A DNA stretch of 64,000 nt from Epiperipatus broadwayi. Its lineage: Eukaryota; Onychophora; Udeonychophora; Euonychophora; Peripatidae. Under the pieces are notes generated by a model. It was given only the letters and a program-made list of their open reading frames with translations. It was not told the origin of the DNA and searched no databases. Positions 12,870-24,699 of the stretch are shown piece after piece. The stretch is from assembly GCA_028023455.1 (NCBI GenBank), contig JAQFVV010000049.1, positions 4,501,649-4,565,648 on the forward strand, in the 5' to 3' direction. The first letter of the stretch is position 1; every line of letters starts with the position of its first letter. Both the position numbers and the translations under genes were made by a program.

Positions 12870-13420
12870 GGGGGGGGGGGGTGTGTGTGATTTTTAAAAA
12901 TTTTTAAAAAAAAACCACAAACATAAAAAAAATTTAATTTAAATAATAAAAAAAAAAAAATAAAAAAAAATATTATTAATAAAAAAATTTTAAAATTTAA
13001 AAAAAATTTAAAATATTAAATTTTTTTTATATTATATTTTTTTATTTTAAATATATTATTCTTTTTTTTTTATTTTTTTTTTGTATATTATTTTTTTTTT
13101 TTTTTAATTTTTATTTTTTATCAATAAACTAGTTACTTTTTAAATTTTAAAAAAATTAAAATTTTTTAATAAAAAAAAAATACCCCCCCCTCCTTCTTTT
13201 TTTGTTGTGTGTTTTTTGTTGTTAATATTATTATTTTTTATTTTATTTGTTGATGTTATTTTTTTTTTTTTTTTTTTTTACACTACAAAATAAATTATTT
13301 ATTTGGGATTGAAATTAAAAAAAAATTAATTTTTAATAAAAAAAAAAAAAAAAATAATATTTTTTTTTTATATTTAAAAAAAAAAAAATAAAATAAAAAT
13401 AAAAAAAAAAAAAAATAAAA

Positions 13421-13453
<33 letters not shown>

Positions 13454-13460
13454 AATACTT
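12870..13460. other. Homopolymer-rich low-complexity tract
   Basis: A G-run at 12867-12881 is followed by about 580 bases made almost only of A-runs and T-runs, with a C-run near 13183. The frame at 13333-13545 is simply translated homopolymer. This may be genuine low complexity or an assembly/consensus artefact. Confidence 0.7.
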
Positions 13461-14099
13461 CAAAAATTAAAAACTCATAAAATTCTTTCCAATGATATGT
13501 TATTAAGGAATCAAATCTTTTTTTTACCAATGACCATTCACACATATTTATGCACCAAAGTTAAATAAATTTTAGTTCAGTAGTTACAAAATTTATCATT
13601 TATCACATTATTTATTATTAGATATATAAACAATTTTTAATACAGAAAATTCTTTTCATTAATTTTTTAATTTCTTTTAAATTAATACAAAACCCTTTCA
13701 TATACATTTTTATTTCTTGTATTAAAATAATACTATAGCATTTTAATATTGCCTTAAGATTTGTAAATGTAGATAATAAAATATCATAAAACATAGTATA
13801 CCATTATCCTGCATAATGATGCTAATAGGCTTCTGAAAAACTCATCACAAAGCAAAAATATTATATAAAAAGTGAGGATGTATACTAGTTTTCTTTGGGA
13901 AAAAAATTAACTTGTTTCTGTGATAAAAATATATCTTAAAATGTGAATATTGTATTAGCAAACAATTTAACTATTTTTAAAAAACCTCTAATATGCAATA
14001 TATGCATGTATAAACTGTGCTATATGGGTATTATGCAGGTATGTATTTAAAATATGTATGTATGTAAGATAATGCAACTTAAATCTATGTAAAAAAAAC

Positions 14100-14900
14100 A
14101 CAGTTCAAACTTTGTCTTTTTTATTATCTAGCCATTCAACAGTCATCAGCATCAGTTTTCTGAAACATCAATTATTCATTCTAAGAGTCCATGATGTCTT
14201 CTAAATCCTTTGATCTTGAGTTTTTTGAAGGAGATAATTTAGGTGATGATGGTTGAAAGTTTGGAATGGTTGGCTAATTTGTTTATTTGATTTTCTTTCC
14301 ATATATCTTATAAGGCCTTATTCAGAGACTCTATGCCACTCATGGTCTTGTAAATCCAAATCACATTTTTGACTTTTTGATATCTCGATTCTTTTCTATA
14401 AGCTGAGTAATTTTCTTATCTTTATGTCTTTCTTTTCTTCATCCAGTTGCATTAAATTACTTGTTAGTTAATTCTTTTATGTGTGATTCCAAAAGTTATT
14501 AATGTTTTCATCAACTTCTGAAACTCTGCTCTCTTGTTTAGTATCGAATATGGTTTTCCATATGATTGAAATAGGTTCATTTTTGACTTCAGTCCTTGCA
14601 ATGAGTTCTGAGAAGACTTATTCATGTAATGTTAAGAGTTATATTAATGATCTTGGTTCACATCTTGTCTACAAAATAACAGTTGTTTTTATATTAAAAT
14701 CCTTCCAAAGATGTGAAATTGTCATATTGGTAGTCTTATCTAAAGTGTCAATATGATGTTGCATTAGTTGTGAGGTTGAAGGTTGTGATGTTTCCTTAAC
14801 CCATAGATTGAAGAAATGATGTCATGATTAATGGTATTGGTTGCTGCCATGATTCATTTGAAAATGTGTCTGTAAACTATATAAAAAAATGGTAAAAAAA
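14100..14900 (-). pseudogene. Possible degraded coding relic, minus strand (unrecognised)
   Basis: Read on the minus strand, this block is less repetitive than its surroundings and gives pieces with protein-like composition, for example ETSQPSTSQLMQHHIDTLD followed by TISHLWKDFNIKTT and later EEKKDIKIRKLL, broken by stops. The spacing of short helices resembles the region before the RT in some PLEs, but no diagnostic motif is present. I cannot assign a family. Confidence 0.25.
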
Positions 14901-17900
14901 AATCAATATTGCTAGAAACTGTGCATACATAAGGCAAAATGGACAGAGAAAGAGAAAGTTTGTAGTTGATAATTTTTTGTGTTCTTCCCAAAATTATTTA
15001 TTTTTGCACGGAAAAGATAACCAATACTAAAGTTTCATTTTATTAAAATATATGGTTATATTATTTATGTGAAATTATTTAGAATTAAAAAGAAAATATT
15101 TAAACTGATGTGACCATAAGGGCTTGTTATTTATAATCAGTTTAAGGTAGCCTAATTACAGCATTATACATTAGCATGATCTATTTTTTTACAGTATATA
15201 CTTTTAATTGCCAAAATACTTCTAAATTTGGCTAAGAAAAATATTTATCCTGTATCTTTATTTAATAGCTTTTGCCTAGAGAAGCCATATTCTCTAGCTG
15301 AAAATGCATCCAGCTACTGCTAATAAATAAAAGTACAGAATAAACCTTTTTTGCCAATGTTGGAAAACATTTTAGGCAACTAATTACAAACAAGATAAAA
15401 AAAAATAATCATTTTGAATATTAGTATATATTATGCAGATCTAAATAAACAATCCATTGTCTACAAATAACTAATTGTGCTTACTTTTAGGATAGGATAT
15501 CACATTTTATTACATCATGGCCATTTTCATGGAATGACCTAGCAATTGTTTGAATAATACAGATAAATGGTAAAGATACAGGGCATTTGAATAAAAATTA
15601 AAAGCTTGAATCTTCTTCAATTTATTTGTATTGATGATCCATCATACAAAATTTATTATTAAATGCATAAAATCATCCTCCTTTTTTTTTTATTGGAAAT
15701 ATGTTTATGATAGTAACAGTTTGGATTTGGCTGAAATTAGCATGCATAAAAGTTTTAGTTTAAAATTGTTTGATTGAATATATTTTAATTAATACATGTT
15801 CAGTACACAATTTTAAATTAATTATTAATAGTTTGTATTTTTGTTTGGCACTATGATTTTTTGAAGTTTGGGATAATGACATCCTTTGTTTAGATATATC
15901 TGAAACAAATTACAAGATTATAATTTAAAATTAATTAAGTAAAGATTTTTAACTTAGATTTAGTAACTTTTGATTTTTAATTGCATAATTCTTGAATTCA
16001 TTCCATTCTCCCTCCTTTATTTCATCAAAATACTTTGGATTTACTATGATAACAGTTTTGATTTGACTGAAAAGTTTAAATTCATAATTAGTGGACTGAA
16101 TATTTTAAGTAATACAATACACAATTTATAATTAATTATTAATAAAATAAAATTATATATGACTAAAATTTGTTTTTAGTTTTATGCTGTATGAAAGGGT
16201 TGCTTTTGGCTTGTATATATCTAAAACAAATTACAATATTGAATTAAAATTAAGCAAATACTGTACAGTAAATGGTATTTTAAACTTATCTTATAAAGTT
16301 GATTATGGATTGCATAATGCATGAAATTATTATTTTTTTCAAAATAATTTGCAATTATCCTAACTAAATTTTACAATTATGATAATCATAATTTTTTCTG
16401 TAAGCAAAATACTATTTATAAAAATTTAATCCATCAAAGTGAGCAAATATACAGTGATTAAGATAATGTATAAGTTTTAAAATATAATATTAATACATTT
16501 GGTTGTTGTACATCATGAAAACAGGATTGATATTTTACTGATGAATGAAATATATTTTTTTTGCTTTTGAATCATTAACAATTAATTAAAATCTTTACTT
16601 TTTACTAGTAATTAGTAAATGTATTGATTGACTTGCAAGGGCACTAGGTAAGAATTAAATAAAGTATTGTAAATTAATCATATTTTAATTTTATAATCAA
16701 AATATTATATAGTGTAATATTGTATACTGTATTATAAATAAACTTGTATGGTACATTTTTAGCATAAATGTCAACAATTTTCTTTCAGATGACATAAAAT
16801 TACTATCTTATGACATTATCAATCTTACAAAATAGTCACCATTTTGAACATGGTAATTTTTTTTAAACAAATTTGAACTTTTTTAATGGTCATTATAGAT
16901 AATAATTGACTGTAAATCAAAAAAATAGTGGGTACAAATTGATGGTGATCATTAAGGTGGAATTTTCATATAAAGGTCTATTGTAAAAACAATAATATAA
17001 AAAAATATTAACACATTTAAAATTTTTTTATATTTGTGACTGATTTCCTCTAAGCCATAATTGATTTATTATATAATATTAATAGTATTTTTGCTATTCT
17101 TTTTTTCTGTTAATTTTACCATATTTAAAATGTTTTTATACATACAAAAAATATCACATAAAAATTAAACTACTAAACAGAGAAAAATTAGAAAAATTAC
17201 AGTGTTAGATATCAGTAAATATTTATATTTTTTTTTGATTACTAGTTAGATAATACAAGTCTGTACAAAAATAAATAACTTAATAATTTTTTTTTAAATA
17301 GCTCATTGCAAATATAGATTTTTCAGTAGTACAAAGTTATATCTGAACTTTAGAGAATTTTAAATATTGTTGTCAATGTTTTCAGTATTTCTGGTACAAA
17401 TTATCACAAAATATAAGATAATAGAAAATTTTCAAATTTATTGAGTTATCTGGGATCTTAGATGAATCCTTTTATGTAATGATTGGAAAAAGAGAAAATT
17501 ATAGTTAAAGAAATGAAATAATATGTAGATTATCAATTTAGAGCTAGGATAGATAATCAACAAAAGAGAAATCCAGAAAGTTGATAAATTATTTACTCAT
17601 ATATCTTTTGTGACTTCTTTTGTTTTCTGGGTTTCTGTACACATTTTTCTCCAGTAATTAACTATATGTTTCTTTCATATGAGATACTCTTGTATGAGAA
17701 ATGAAGACATTTGATTTCCACATATTTGTATTCTACTGAGATATTTAGCTAACATTGTTTTTTGAGGGTTAAAATTTATATATATTTCTTTTCTAATATT
17801 TTTAATTTCAAATAAATTCTAAAAAATGTTAGTATACTCAAAAATTCAGGTAATTCAGAGGTTGCTAAACTCAAAAGTTATGAGTGTCCATTGTTTTTTG
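14900..17900. other. AT-rich non-coding stretch
   Basis: No gene or bounded repeat seen. Two loosely similar blocks (about 15680-15960 and 16010-16300) share words such as AACAGTTTTGATTTGACTGAA and CACAATTTATAATTAATTATTAATA, suggesting an old local duplication. Confidence 0.45.
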
Positions 17901-17924
17901 GAGGTCTCAAACTTTGCACATTTC

Positions 17925-18055
17925 TTTGAGAAATAATAATCAGAAAATAATAAATCTTTACAACAGCTATATAAATATCAAAAAAAAATTATACATTAAA
18001 AACCCTTTTCAGCATCTAATTTGGTGCTCTTTTCAAATGTTAATAATCTATTACA
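17925..18055 (+). repeat. Left inverted arm of a Penelope-like element
   Basis: The segment with CAACAGCTATATAAATATCAAA and AATTTGGTGCTCTTTTCAAATG is the reverse complement, with several differences, of about 19483-19605. It is therefore the inverted partial copy that PLEs often carry on one side. Homology stops at ATAATCTATTAC on both sides. Confidence 0.7.
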
Positions 18056-18136
18056 TTAAAGAACTATTTCAGACATAAAACTATCTAGTGTTTAATAATG
18101 AGATTAAAACAAACAATACCAATATAAATCATTAAA

Positions 18137-19072
18137 TAATATTCACTTCTACAAATGCAGATGGTATTGAAATCAAACTAAGAGAGTGCAAACCTCTCAA
18201 GCGTTTAGCGAATCAGATCGCAAATACTGGGACAGAGAATTTAACAAGAAAAGAGCGGTTCCACTCTATTCTTTACTTGTCTGTCTATATATCCAAGCCA
18301 GTCCAAAGTACTTAGATCTGCAAACATGAATCTTAAATATCTTCACACTTAACTCACTGAGTTCTAATTATAAACATACAGCGTGAAATCTTTCAATTTA
18401 CTATGCAGTAGTTCTTAGATGTTATAACTTGCAGCAATATATGTAAATAATATTTATTTCTACAAACACAGATGGTATTGAAATCAAACTGAGAGAGTGC
18501 AAACCTCTCAAGCATTTAGCCAATCAGATTGCAAATACTGTAACAGAGAATTTAACAAGAAAAGATTGAGTTCTAATTATAAACATACAGCATGAAATTT
18601 TTTGATTTACTACACAGATCTAAGTACTTTGGACTGGCTTGGATATATAGACAGACAAGTAAAGAAGAGAGTGGAACCACTCTTTTCTTGTTAAATTCTC
18701 TGTCCCAGTATTTGCGAGCTGATTGGCTAAATGCTTGAGAGGTTTGTACTCTCTCAGTTTGATTTCAATACTGTCGGTGTTTGTAGAAATAAATATTATT
18801 TACATATATTGCTGCAAGTTATAACATCTAAAAACTACTGCGTAGTAAATCAAAAGATTTCACGCTGTATGTTTATAATTAGAACTCAGTGAGTTAAGTG
18901 TGAAGATATTTAAGATTCATGCTTGCAGATGTAAGTACTTTGGACTGGCTTGGATATATAGACAGACAAGTAAAGAAGAGAGTGGAACCGCTCTTTTCTT
19001 GTTAAATTCTCTGTCCCAGTATTTGCGATCTGATTGGCTAAATGCTTGAGAGGCTTGCACTCTCTCAGTTAG
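18137..19072. mobile_element. Palindromic, tandem 311-bp-unit element with 13-bp TSD
   Basis: The element is bounded by the 13-bp direct repeat ATAAATCATTAAA at 18124-18136 and 19073-19085. Inside, a 311-bp unit is repeated in tandem on both arms: AGAGAGTGCA begins at 18181 and again at 18492, and the complementary TGCACTCTCT/TGTACTCTCT ends at 19066 and 18755. The arms pair around a centre near 18623. The left second unit has an internal deletion, and the junction at about 18616/18617 switches strand. No coding frame and no hammerhead core was found in the unit. The insertion lies inside the older PLE at 17.9-19.6 kb. Tandem units plus inverted copies plus a 12-14-bp TSD match the PLE-type architecture of this window, but the class is unproven. 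Confidence 0.8.
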
Positions 19073-19199
19073 ATAAATCATTAAAATAAACCAAAACCCA
19101 CATATATACATCCAATAACTACAAAATAATTGATCATATCATAACAATACAATAAATAAAATAAATTACATGTATGTTTTTACAATTATATATATGTCA

Positions 19200-19610
19200 A
19201 TTTATATAATTTTCCATTCATTTTTAATTAACCAATTATTAACCAAATTTATAGAAGTCTTGTAAATATTCATACAATTATTTAAATTATTTTTAATATA
19301 GTATGTTTCATATATTTGCCTTCTTTTTGAATCTTTATTATAATTTAAACATTTAATACTTTTTGTAACATCTATTCTATGGCCATATTTTAAATAATGA
19401 ATGTATAATGCAGATTTATCATCTCTTCTATTAATTGCATTATTATGTTCTTTGGCTCTTATCTCTAATTGTTTGCCAGTAATAGATTATTAATATTTGA
19501 AAAGGGTACCAAATTAGGTGCTGAAAAAGGATTTTAATGTAAAAAAAATTTTGATATTTATATAGCTGTTGTGAAGAATTTATTATTTTCTGATTATTAT
19601 TTTATGGAAG
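19200..19610 (-). pseudogene. Penelope-like GIY-YIG domain fragment, minus strand
   Basis: Reading the minus strand from about 19478 gives GKQLEIRAKEHNNAIN, then ALYIHYLKYGHRID and a tail RRQIYETYYIKNNLNN. This is the second half of a PLE GIY-YIG endonuclease: helix with R..EH, then H...GH and an E in the final helix. The N-terminal part lies in 19483-19605 and is out of frame. The RT is missing. Together with the inverted arm at 17925-18055 this defines one old PLE split by a later insertion. Confidence 0.7.
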
Positions 19611-19659
19611 AACAGCATAAAGATATTTATTATTTTCCAATTTCTTTGAGAAACTATTA

Positions 19660-20815
19660 TGAATGACTAAAAATTGATTTTTTGAAAAATTTATGATTAT
19701 TTTTGCACAATGATTGTCTGATAATTATTAAAAATATCTAGAATATATATCACTTCAGATTTGCATTGTACTGAAATATTTTACTTTTAAATATAAAAGA
19801 TTACATTTTTCTGAGTAATGTTACCATGAAACTTATGGTAATGGCAAATATGATCTGTTTAGAATATGTCATCACTCACAATCTGTTAGAACATATAGCA
19901 ATATCATAAAAATTAATAAAAAAATTTAAAATTTTAAAGCATAAATTTGTAGATTTAGTAGATATTGATAATTATTTGTTCACATTTTTAAAAAATAAAT
20001 ATCAAACAAAGAAGATTTCATTCACTTTTCAAATTCAATCTGCTCCTTCTGAGTATTCTATGATAAAACAGCATTTTGATTGGACTTTAAATCTAGTTTT
20101 TAAAATAATTGTGAAAGTCAAATGTGATTTTTTAGAATTTAATGACTGTCAAATGAGACCACATTTATTATATTTGGATATAAAACAATGGGCTCATGCT
20201 AAAATGAAAGTTAATAACTTGCAGAAAATGAAAACAATAAAAAACTAACAGAATACAAGCACAGTGTGAGAAATGTAAGAAAAATAAATTTATATATGCA
20301 AACTTTTTTTGGCTCATAACAACAATAATACTAAGTAAAATCAAGATTTTCTCTCTTCATATAGTTTTAGGAAATGTCAAAATTCAAAGTACAAGCAATA
20401 GTTTTTACATTCCTTTTTAGTGATTATCTTATATAAAAATTCAAATTATTATTATCTAATCAATTAATTAATTTTGTTCTGTAAACAAATATATATATTG
20501 TGGTATACACATAGTGTCATCTATAAATTCCTTGTCATGTATAAATAATTAGATAAAAAACAATTAAAAAGTTCATATGTTTAATAAAATATATTTTATT
20601 GTTTTAAATAAATCTGGAATAAGTGAACAATTTATTTATTAAATTTAAAAATGAAATATTTTGACTGAGTTATTTTTGAGTGAAAACAATGTCTTATTAC
20701 AATTAGAAAAAAACAAAATCACATGTTCACAAGCCAATGTTTAAAAATAGAAAAAGACTGCATTTTGTGTTACCATAACTACAAAAACGATTTCAGTAAG
20801 AACACACATATTTCC
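19660..20815. other. AT-rich non-coding stretch
   Basis: Only short frames. The 90-residue frame at 19976-20248 has no recognisable motif and biased K/N/I composition, so I do not call it a gene. Confidence 0.5.
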
Positions 20816-20829
20816 TTTTTTTTCTCATG

Positions 20830-20919
20830 TGTCATAGCATCAGCTGGGAAGTGAACCTGCTAACCCAGGACAACTGCTTGTAAAGCGGCCGTCACTGACC
20901 TCTCAACCACCAATGCTTG
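20830..20919 (-). mobile_element. tRNA-derived SINE (copy 1)
   Basis: On the minus strand it runs from GTCAAGCATTGGTGG to GATGCTATGACACATGAG, with a box-A-like GGTGGTTGAGAGGTCAG and a degenerate box B (GGTTCACTTCC). A direct repeat ACATATTTCCTTTT flanks it at 20816-20829 and 20920-20933, a 14-bp TSD consistent with LINE-mediated insertion. It belongs to the same family as the copies near 23.8, 24.6 and 47.9 kb. Confidence 0.88.
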
Positions 20920-20933
20920 ACATATTTCCTTTT

Positions 20934-22899
20934 GATTAAAAAAATTGTGTTTATTTTACCTTAGTTTTATAATTAGATTCTGAACTTATAGTAAAGAAAG
21001 ATGCATGGAGAATAAGAAAAACACTTGGAAAGGGAGAATAAAAACTTCCCCTTCATTTAGTATTTTTATGAGTAAAATGAAATAGATATCAACAAATGAT
21101 ATGCAGAGCACCATGGAGCTAAGATCATTGAATTTATTATGGATTGTAATGTTGACACAAATAATAATTGAATGTTTGTGTTTGCAAGCAAAAATGTACC
21201 AAAGGAAACATCATCAAATAATGGAATATCAGCTGAATTCATAAATATACAAAAATGTGGGAACAGATGCTAATAAAAATATTTTAAATTACCACTGTCA
21301 GATAAGTTTCACTCCTCAAAAAAAATGGTTAAAATGCATCATGATAATTTTAATGGTAAACATTTATTAAAGTCTTTTTATTAATAATTGTAATTAATAT
21401 AATAATACATATCATTTGATATTATTCAAACAATAACTTTTTTTATAAAAAGTAACAATATTAAAAACTTTGATTACTTTGTTCTCTTATATTGTGAGAA
21501 AGAGTTTGTCTTTAACATTTTTATGACTATGCTTTAATAATTTAAAATATATATCATATCTACTAAGTGCAATTTTAATGGGGAGGGGCTGGTGAATTAT
21601 AAAAATATATTCTAAGATATCAGATAGCAGCTAGTAAATTAGTTTCATGATGTTTATCATTGCCACAACAATGAGATAATGCTTATTTCAATAATATTAT
21701 AAATTGGAGAATAAATCTTGAAATGTATTAATGGAGGTCAGTTATCAATGTGGATTTCAGGAAATTAACAGATAATACTTATTATTGTGATAATAAAACA
21801 CAAAATCAAGCAAATCATTGTGACTGTTCTAGAGCCTCAGTTATAAAATTTATGCACATAACATTTATACCTGAATTGAAATTTAAAGCTTCATGACCTC
21901 TTGTTTTATATATTTAGCCCATTGTATGTAAGAAATAGTACTTTACACTGAAATAAACAGATTCTCTAGGGGCTATATTTAATTATATTTACTCCATTCT
22001 CATGACATTTATTGTTAAATTATGTAACTAATGAATACTGGTTTGGGAATAAGGATCATAATATTATCATCTAATACCCATTAATTAATCAAACTTACAA
22101 AAGAAGCATTGCAGTTGTACCATAAGCATAAGTTCCAAACTGAGACTAATTGCAAGTATATTGTATTAGTTGGTGAATCCTTATTTATATATTTTTCAAC
22201 TAATGGAAAGGAAGTCATCAGAAAGGATTATGTCTTACATGCATTGTGCCTACTGTAAAACATAATTAAAAAAATAGTATGATTAAGTTCAATATAACAA
22301 TATTATCTCAGAAAAAATGATATTCTATATAGATGGAAATTCACAATTAACTCCATGATGCAAATCTTATTTCAAACAACAGACTTTTTTAAAAATCATA
22401 ATTATCTTCCATTTTCCATCTAGTGTTTGAATAATGTGTAATTGACATTATATAATTTTCATGAGTAATTAAATTAGTTGATTTAAACATATTGTGCAAC
22501 ATATTTTTAATCAATGAGTAGAAGGTTATGAAAGACTAATATATTTTCTAGAAAATTATAATAAAATGCCTTTTCTTTCACAAGAAATATTTCATCATAA
22601 GTATTTCTTATTTAAATGCCATTATACCACTATCATATTTTAAACTTCTCTAAAGCCAATCAACTTTACACTTCAACAAATAATTTTAAGCACCTCAGTT
22701 TTAAAGATACAACGTACATTTTGTATTATACTAGCTTAAAATGACAATTGTACACTTTGCTATCCTATTTTTTAGTTTCAGCTGGCTAATACTTTGATGA
22801 TATAAGAGAGAAATATATAATAGGTACTGGAAGAAAGGTGCATTAGGTTCAAAAGATCCAGATACATTTGTCCATAATTTTGAAGTTAGTCTGGGAATG
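20934..22899. other. AT-rich non-coding stretch
   Basis: Nothing beyond short AT microsatellites and stop-rich frames is visible. Confidence 0.55.
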
Positions 22900-22907
22900 T
22901 TGAATAG

Positions 22908-23394
22908 TAGGGGTGACCAACAAGTCGATCGTGATCTACCGGTCGATCGCAAACCCATTTTTAGTCGATCGTGAGGCCAATCTGGCAAGAGCTGTTGGGT
23001 AACGAGTGAAACAAATTAAGTCAAGATTTTCAAGTTTTTTTTGCTATTTTTATTTTTGTTTTAATTTTTTTTTTTAATTTTAGATAGGTGAAGTCCACTA
23101 AGTCGTATCATTATTGAAAATAATATTTTTAATCTTGATTTAAATTAATTTGAATTAATAAATATTGTTAATAATTACTCATGTTGCTTTAATTCCCCCT
23201 GACATGAGTTTTTTGGCCCGTTAAATAATTGTTATTTTTTACTAGGTATATATATATAAAACTGGTATGTATTTCACACCTCCCTCCACTTAGACTACGC
23301 CTATGACAAGTCGATCACCTATGACAACAAGTCGATCGCAAAACATTTTAGAATAAAAAGTAGATCTTATGAATACAAAAGTTGGTCACCCCTG
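22908..23394. mobile_element. Short hAT-type non-autonomous element (487 bp)
   Basis: The ends TAGGGGTGACCAAC and GTTGGTCACCCCTG are inverted repeats with one mismatch, flanked by the 8-bp duplication TTGAATAG (22900-22907) / TTGTATAG (23395-23402), one mismatch. Next to the ends lie repeated GTCGATCG words: left near 22924, 22942 and 22964, right near 23310 and 23332. These subterminal repeats resemble transposase-binding arrays of hAT elements (family knowledge). No transposase is encoded. The 85-residue minus-strand frame over the left end is a by-product of the subterminal repeats. Confidence 0.85.
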
Positions 23395-23784
23395 TTGTAT
23401 AGAACAGCACATGATAGGGATTTAATAAGTACTATTATCTGGCTTTTATTATTTCTTTGGAGTTTGCATTAGTGATTATTATCTGATTTTAGAAAAAAAT
23501 GATTAGAGAATAAATAGGAGCACGTAAATATAAAGACATGTAATTCTTTAATGAATTTATTATTGATAGAAGCCAGTGTCTGTTGGCATTATAATAAAAT
23601 GTGATTTAAATTTAGAATATAAGATAATAAGTTTTCCCATTATATTAATTTTATATAGAAAAATCTAAGGGACATTTTTCAATACAGACTCAATATCTAA
23701 TGAGTAAGTGGAATAGAAATAATACCTTTCTGAAAAAATATAAGTAAAGACGTTGTTTATAATTAAACTATAATATAAATATAT

Positions 23785-23883
23785 GTCAAGCGTTGTTAGC
23801 CGAGAGGTCATCGCAGCCGCCTTGCAAGCAAGTAGTTGGTTGCAGACAGTTGTAGGTTCACCTCCCGGACGATGCTATGACAT
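23785..23883 (+). mobile_element. tRNA-derived SINE (copy 2, diverged)
   Basis: GTCAAGCGTTGTTAGCCGAGAGGTCA at the left, GCCGCCTTGCAAGC in the anticodon-arm region, GTAGGTTCACCTCCC as box B and GATGCTATGACAT at the right match the family. It has a small internal insertion or duplication near 23830. No convincing TSD remains, so it is probably an older copy. Confidence 0.75.
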
Positions 23884-24563
23884 ATGAATATATATATTTA
23901 AAAAGTCAACATAAGATAATGTGGATGATGAGAATAAGAAAATAACTAATGTGATTCAGTGAAATGAAATATCATATATTCCTAAATATGTATTATCTAT
24001 AGAGGTGGAATTCAGTTTCATAGCAATCTTTTTTTATGTGATCTCGTGATTTCTTCATAAATATTAAATAAAAAATGTGAGTTTTAAGAAATTAACATTT
24101 TCAGGCGATATTTAAAGTAAAACAAAACAATTACCTTCTCCAGCAATTAATATATTCTTTGGACTGGATGTGGAAATCAAATAGTAAAATTACATTCTTC
24201 ATTCTTAAAAGGCAGTTAGCAAATATAAATTGTGTCTGATTATACTTTTGCTTTAAAGGCATAACTGAATCAATTAAGAAAAGATCACATAATAGTGTCA
24301 AATAAAATTAAAGTCATATATCACATGACCTAATCTTTTTAGCTTGTAAATAAAAAACAATGAGTTGTGCTAATTGTTCTAACAAGCTTTATTTATAAAT
24401 GCTTTCTCTTGATGGCATTTATCAATAAAGAGCAATTACCACAGCTCATTGTTGATCACATAATATGTTTTGAAAGATTGACAAAACTTATAGCAGGCTT
24501 GTTTTTCTGATTAAAATGAAATAATGTTGAGAAATAAAATCCAAGGTTAAACTGGATCAAGCA

Positions 24564-24675
24564 GTCTTGCATTGGTGGTCATGAGGTCAGTGTGACTGCC
24601 TTGCACTTGCAGGCAGTTGCCTGGGTTGCGGGTTCGTGTCCTGGCCGATGCTATGACACTTTATAAAAAATAAAA
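24564..24675 (+). mobile_element. tRNA-derived SINE (copy 3)
   Basis: The body runs from GTCTTGCATTGGTGGTC to GATGCTATGACAC and ends in a short A/T-rich tail (TTTATAAAAAATAAAAA). Box B reads GGTTCGTGTCC. A 15-bp TSD, AAACTGGATCAAGCA, lies at 24549-24563 and 24676-24690. The tail contains no LINE-like 3' segment long enough to name its partner. Confidence 0.9.
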
Positions 24676-24699
24676 AAACTGGATCAAGCAAGAGAATTA

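Noticed and set aside
13333-13545. 70-residue phenylalanine-rich ORF
   Set aside because: It is a translation of poly-A/T homopolymers.
20830-20919. Functional tRNA genes at 20.8, 23.8, 24.6 and 47.9 kb
   Set aside because: Oversized anticodon loop, degenerate arms and flanking TSDs show that they are SINE copies.
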